This document shows, one piece after another, positions 62,235-64,000 of a DNA stretch of 64,000 nt. The DNA is taken from the NCBI GenBank assembly GCA_963738345.1, contig CAVTWI010000002.1, positions 434,001 to 498,000 of the forward strand, written 5' to 3'. The stretch's first letter is position 1, and every line of letters begins with the position of its first letter. Made by a program: the position numbers and the translations under genes. The notes beneath the pieces were generated by a model. That model did not search any database and was not told where the DNA came from. It saw nothing but the letters and a program-made list of their open reading frames with translations. This DNA comes from Bog-159 sp963738345 (lineage in GTDB: Bacteria > Acidobacteriota > Terriglobia > Bryobacterales > Bryobacteraceae).

Positions 62235-62963
62235 ATGAGACTTCTCGGCGCGCTCGGTGCAGTCTTACTGGCGGTGGTGGCTGGGGGAACTGTTTACGGC
62301 CAGGCTAAGTCCGTTGGCGGATTTGGCAACGTGGTGTTTCCGGCATCGGGACACGCGCCGGCCGGAGTGAACCCGTGGGGCAATATCGTATCGCCCGCGC
62401 TACCGCAAGGCGCGGCTGCATTTGCGACCGGTAATTCGGCGATGGCCGGTAGCCGGTACGGGAGTTTAGTGCCTGGCTTCACTGCGGGGTCGGGCAACGG
62501 GCGGGGCACGGGTAGCGGACGGCGGCGCGGCGGGTCATCTGGAATCTATGCGTATCCGGTTTTCATTGGCGGATATGGGTACGCGCCGGGCTACGATAAT
62601 TCGCAGGCCGAGGGGGCGCCGGCTAATGGCGCGGCTCCTTCGCAAACGCCGGTAGTGATCAACCAATATTTCGGGACACAGCCTGCGGGGGATGCTCCGG
62701 CCCCCGAAGCAGGTGCTTCCAATTTCCACTATTACCAGCCGCAGGCGAATGAAGAGCAGGCGCCGGCCGGCGATTCGACTTATTACTTGATCGCGTTCAA
62801 AGACCATACCGTGTATTCGGCGGTTGCCTATTACACGGATGGCGACACGCTGCATTATTTCACGCAGGGGAACGTTCACAACCAAGTTTCGTTATCGCTG
62901 GTGGATCGCGCGTTGACGGAACAGTTGAACCGGCCGCGCAATGTCACGGTGCGCCTGCCTTAA
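62235..62963 (+). CDS. Secreted Gly/Ala-rich hypothetical protein
   Basis: 242 residues with a signal peptide (MRLLGALGAVLLAVVAGG). A Gly/Ser/Arg-rich linker (GSGNGRGTGSGRRRGG) leads to a Gly/Tyr segment (YPVFIGGYGYAPGYDN). The C-terminal 60 residues are the only structured part: TYYLIAFKDHTVYSAVAYY, DGDTLHYFTQGN and QVSLSLVDRALTEQLN, a small beta-domain seen in other acidobacterial secreted proteins. Function unknown; possibly cell envelope, in view of bamA-ompH before it. Confidence 0.7.
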   Translation: MRLLGALGAVLLAVVAGGTVYGQAKSVGGFGNVVFPASGHAPAGVNPWGNIVSPALPQGAAAFATGNSAMAGSRYGSLVPGFTAGSGNGRGTGSGRRRGGSSGIYAYPVFIGGYGYAPGYDNSQAEGAPANGAAPSQTPVVINQYFGTQPAGDAPAPEAGASNFHYYQPQANEEQAPAGDSTYYLIAFKDHTVYSAVAYYTDGDTLHYFTQGNVHNQVSLSLVDRALTEQLNRPRNVTVRLP

Positions 62964-63700
62964 TCGATTTCCACGATCATGATCGAGTGGTCCGAAATTC
63001 GCGCGGTTCGTTCCTTGTGAGAATACCGGCAGGATGTGACACGCGGTAGTAGTGCAGGGGCCGCGAACGCATGATCCACCCGGAACCCATTGCCGGGCAC
63101 GCCACCCTTCAACTTCGAATACCAGGTGTACTCTAGTGTTCCGGGGTTGTGATTCCTCCACAGGTCGGTCCAGCCCAAGGTCGATAACCGGCTGAAGTGC
63201 TCCGCGCATACGAAGGTTTTCCCGGTTTCATCGAAGCGGTGCGCGCCTGTGTTCCAATCGCCGGCGAACAGGAACGGCTGGTGCAATCGGGTTTCCGCGG
63301 CTTGCAGCACGGCATCCCAGAAACGAGCCTTGGCCACGTTTGCGGGGTGTGTTTTGCCGGACCCTGCGGCCATGATATGCAATACCGCGATACCGAAGCC
63401 ATACTCCGGCAGATCGACGTCCAGCCACCGGACGGCGCAACCAGGCGGGGCGGGACAGGGCCGCGTGCGGCGTAGCGGGGTGCGCGAAAAGACCGCGATT
63501 CCGTTCTGATTTTCGGCCGGATGGCTGGTCTCCACGTATCGCCAATCCCTGTCTTTCATTGCGGCACATAGCTCCACACCGGGCTTGGCGCGGTATTCGG
63601 TTACTGCGGCCACGTCAGGGTCGTAAGCCGAGATTTCCTCTACGATGCGAGCCAGGCGGGCGCCACCGCCATCCTGAATGTTCCAGACCAGCAATCTCAT
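62960..63700 (-). CDS. Endonuclease/exonuclease/phosphatase family protein
   Basis: 246 residues, no signal peptide. Family motifs in order: LLVWNIQDGGG (metal-binding Asn), VAAVTEYRAK (catalytic Glu), LFAGDWNTG (Asp/Asn pair), and near the end FRVDHAFAAPALL and ARISDHSIMIVEI (SDH motif with the catalytic His). It can cleave phosphodiester bonds in nucleic acid or lipid head groups; the DNA-repair or phosphatase role is open. It overlaps the convergent secreted protein by 4 bases and follows the gene at 63705 by 4 bases. Confidence 0.88.
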   Translation of the reverse strand: MRLLVWNIQDGGGARLARIVEEISAYDPDVAAVTEYRAKPGVELCAAMKDRDWRYVETSHPAENQNGIAVFSRTPLRRTRPCPAPPGCAVRWLDVDLPEYGFGIAVLHIMAAGSGKTHPANVAKARFWDAVLQAAETRLHQPFLFAGDWNTGAHRFDETGKTFVCAEHFSRLSTLGWTDLWRNHNPGTLEYTWYSKLKGGVPGNGFRVDHAFAAPALLPRVTSCRYSHKERTARISDHSIMIVEID

Positions 63701-63704
63701 GGCG

Positions 63705-63995
63705 TCAAAAACCCAAGAGTTCCCTCAATCTGCTTTTTCGCGCTACATCCGCCGGCGAACCGCCCGGCCGTTGGAGCCACGCGTCAAACATGTTTCTGGT
63801 TAGTTTATGCTGGGTGCCCGGCTCGCGCGATTCCACGGTGAATTCGTGCTGTCCCTTCGGATCGTAGGGCACGTTGTCACAGCGCCGGAACCGGTCGATA
63901 GCCAGCCCCACGGCTTCGTATAACGTCCGCGCATCCAGCTCAATGGCATGCTCGACACCATCGGAATCCCTGAACGAAACGCGGCACCGCTTCAC
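63705..63995 (-). CDS. Small conserved hypothetical protein (5' end near window edge)
   Basis: 96 residues from GTG 63995; only 5 bases of upstream sequence are visible, so the true start could lie outside. It begins CRVSFRDSDGVEHAIELDAR then TLYEAVGLAIDRFRRCD and EFTVESREPGTQHKLT, ending with a short helical tail. A compact alpha/beta domain is likely; no named family. It precedes the EEP gene by 4 bases on the same strand. Confidence 0.62.
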   Translation of the reverse strand: MKRCRVSFRDSDGVEHAIELDARTLYEAVGLAIDRFRRCDNVPYDPKGQHEFTVESREPGTQHKLTRNMFDAWLQRPGGSPADVARKSRLRELLGF

Positions 63996-64000
63996 GCGAG

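Noticed and set aside
1..64000. CRISPR arrays, tRNA and rRNA genes, prophage modules
   Set aside because: No regularly spaced repeats, no cloverleaf-like sequence with a TTCGANTC-type arm and no rRNA or phage structural genes were recognised by reading.

Overview
The window is about 60% G+C and looks chromosomal, most likely from an Acidobacteriota member of the Solibacter/Bryobacter type. This is inferred from family content, not from a marker phylogeny. The pointers are MacB/FtsX-like 'ADOP' permeases with a PadR regulator and tandem operator, a large secreted TPR/beta-propeller protein with a haem c motif, the acidobacterial multicopy family with the GPKTPEG signature, DUF4139, DUF362, CBM9-like and secreted GH3 proteins, and many TTG/GTG starts. 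No rRNA, tRNA or CRISPR array was seen.

Layout. 0-2.6 kb: minus-strand operon of an MBL-fold hydrolase, a tartrate/D-malate-type dehydrogenase and an exported epoxide hydrolase. 2.6-6.3 kb: a CBM9-like protein, then a histidine kinase and a response regulator carrying a kinase-like domain without its phospho-acceptor His. 6.4-10.7 kb: parvulin, a secreted Met/His-tailed protein, trpS and an RNA uracil methyltransferase, the last two full of single-base frameshifts. 10.7-23.8 kb: GH3 glucosidase, MerR regulator, DUF169, DUF4139, TldD/TldE, the haem-TPR protein and a PMT-type glycosyltransferase with peptide deformylase. 24.4-32.7 kb: a long plus-strand run (secreted protein, DUF362, gamma-glutamyltransferase, FRG protein, L-amino-acid-ligase-like ATP-grasp enzyme, LysE exporter, Gfo/Idh/MocA oxidoreductase). 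The FRG, ATP-grasp and LysE genes are translationally coupled and are the best candidate here for an uncharacterised small-peptide pathway. 32.7-42.1 kb: DUF6496/PRC-barrel/VTT cluster, aldo/keto reductase, ABC1 kinase, AraD1-like protein, mnmA with its cysteine desulfurase, and a SAM hydrolase.

42.1-48.2 kb is accessory. It holds G-rich repeats, a multicopy-family gene, three antitoxin-like genes with no intact toxin beside them (HicB, HigA, ParD), a duplicated gene-end fragment and a second histidine kinase. 48.3-56.3 kb has two ADOP permeases flanking an IS256-family element with clear 28-bp inverted repeats and an 8-bp target duplication, which has split a small membrane-protein gene. 56.4-64 kb has a decayed DUF433/DUF5615 pair, an NmrA-type protein, greB, the outer-membrane pair bamA-ompH, a secreted protein, an EEP-family nuclease/phosphatase and a small protein at the edge.

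A recurring oddity is single-base indels, several of them in homopolymers. They break trpS, the RNA methyltransferase, DUF4139, tldD, ggt, mnmA, the cysteine desulfurase, the SAM hydrolase and others, while long neighbours are intact. Because trpS is normally essential and every catalytic motif survives in one frame or another, I read most of these as sequence errors rather than true pseudogenes, and I give each locus as one gene with the breaks noted.
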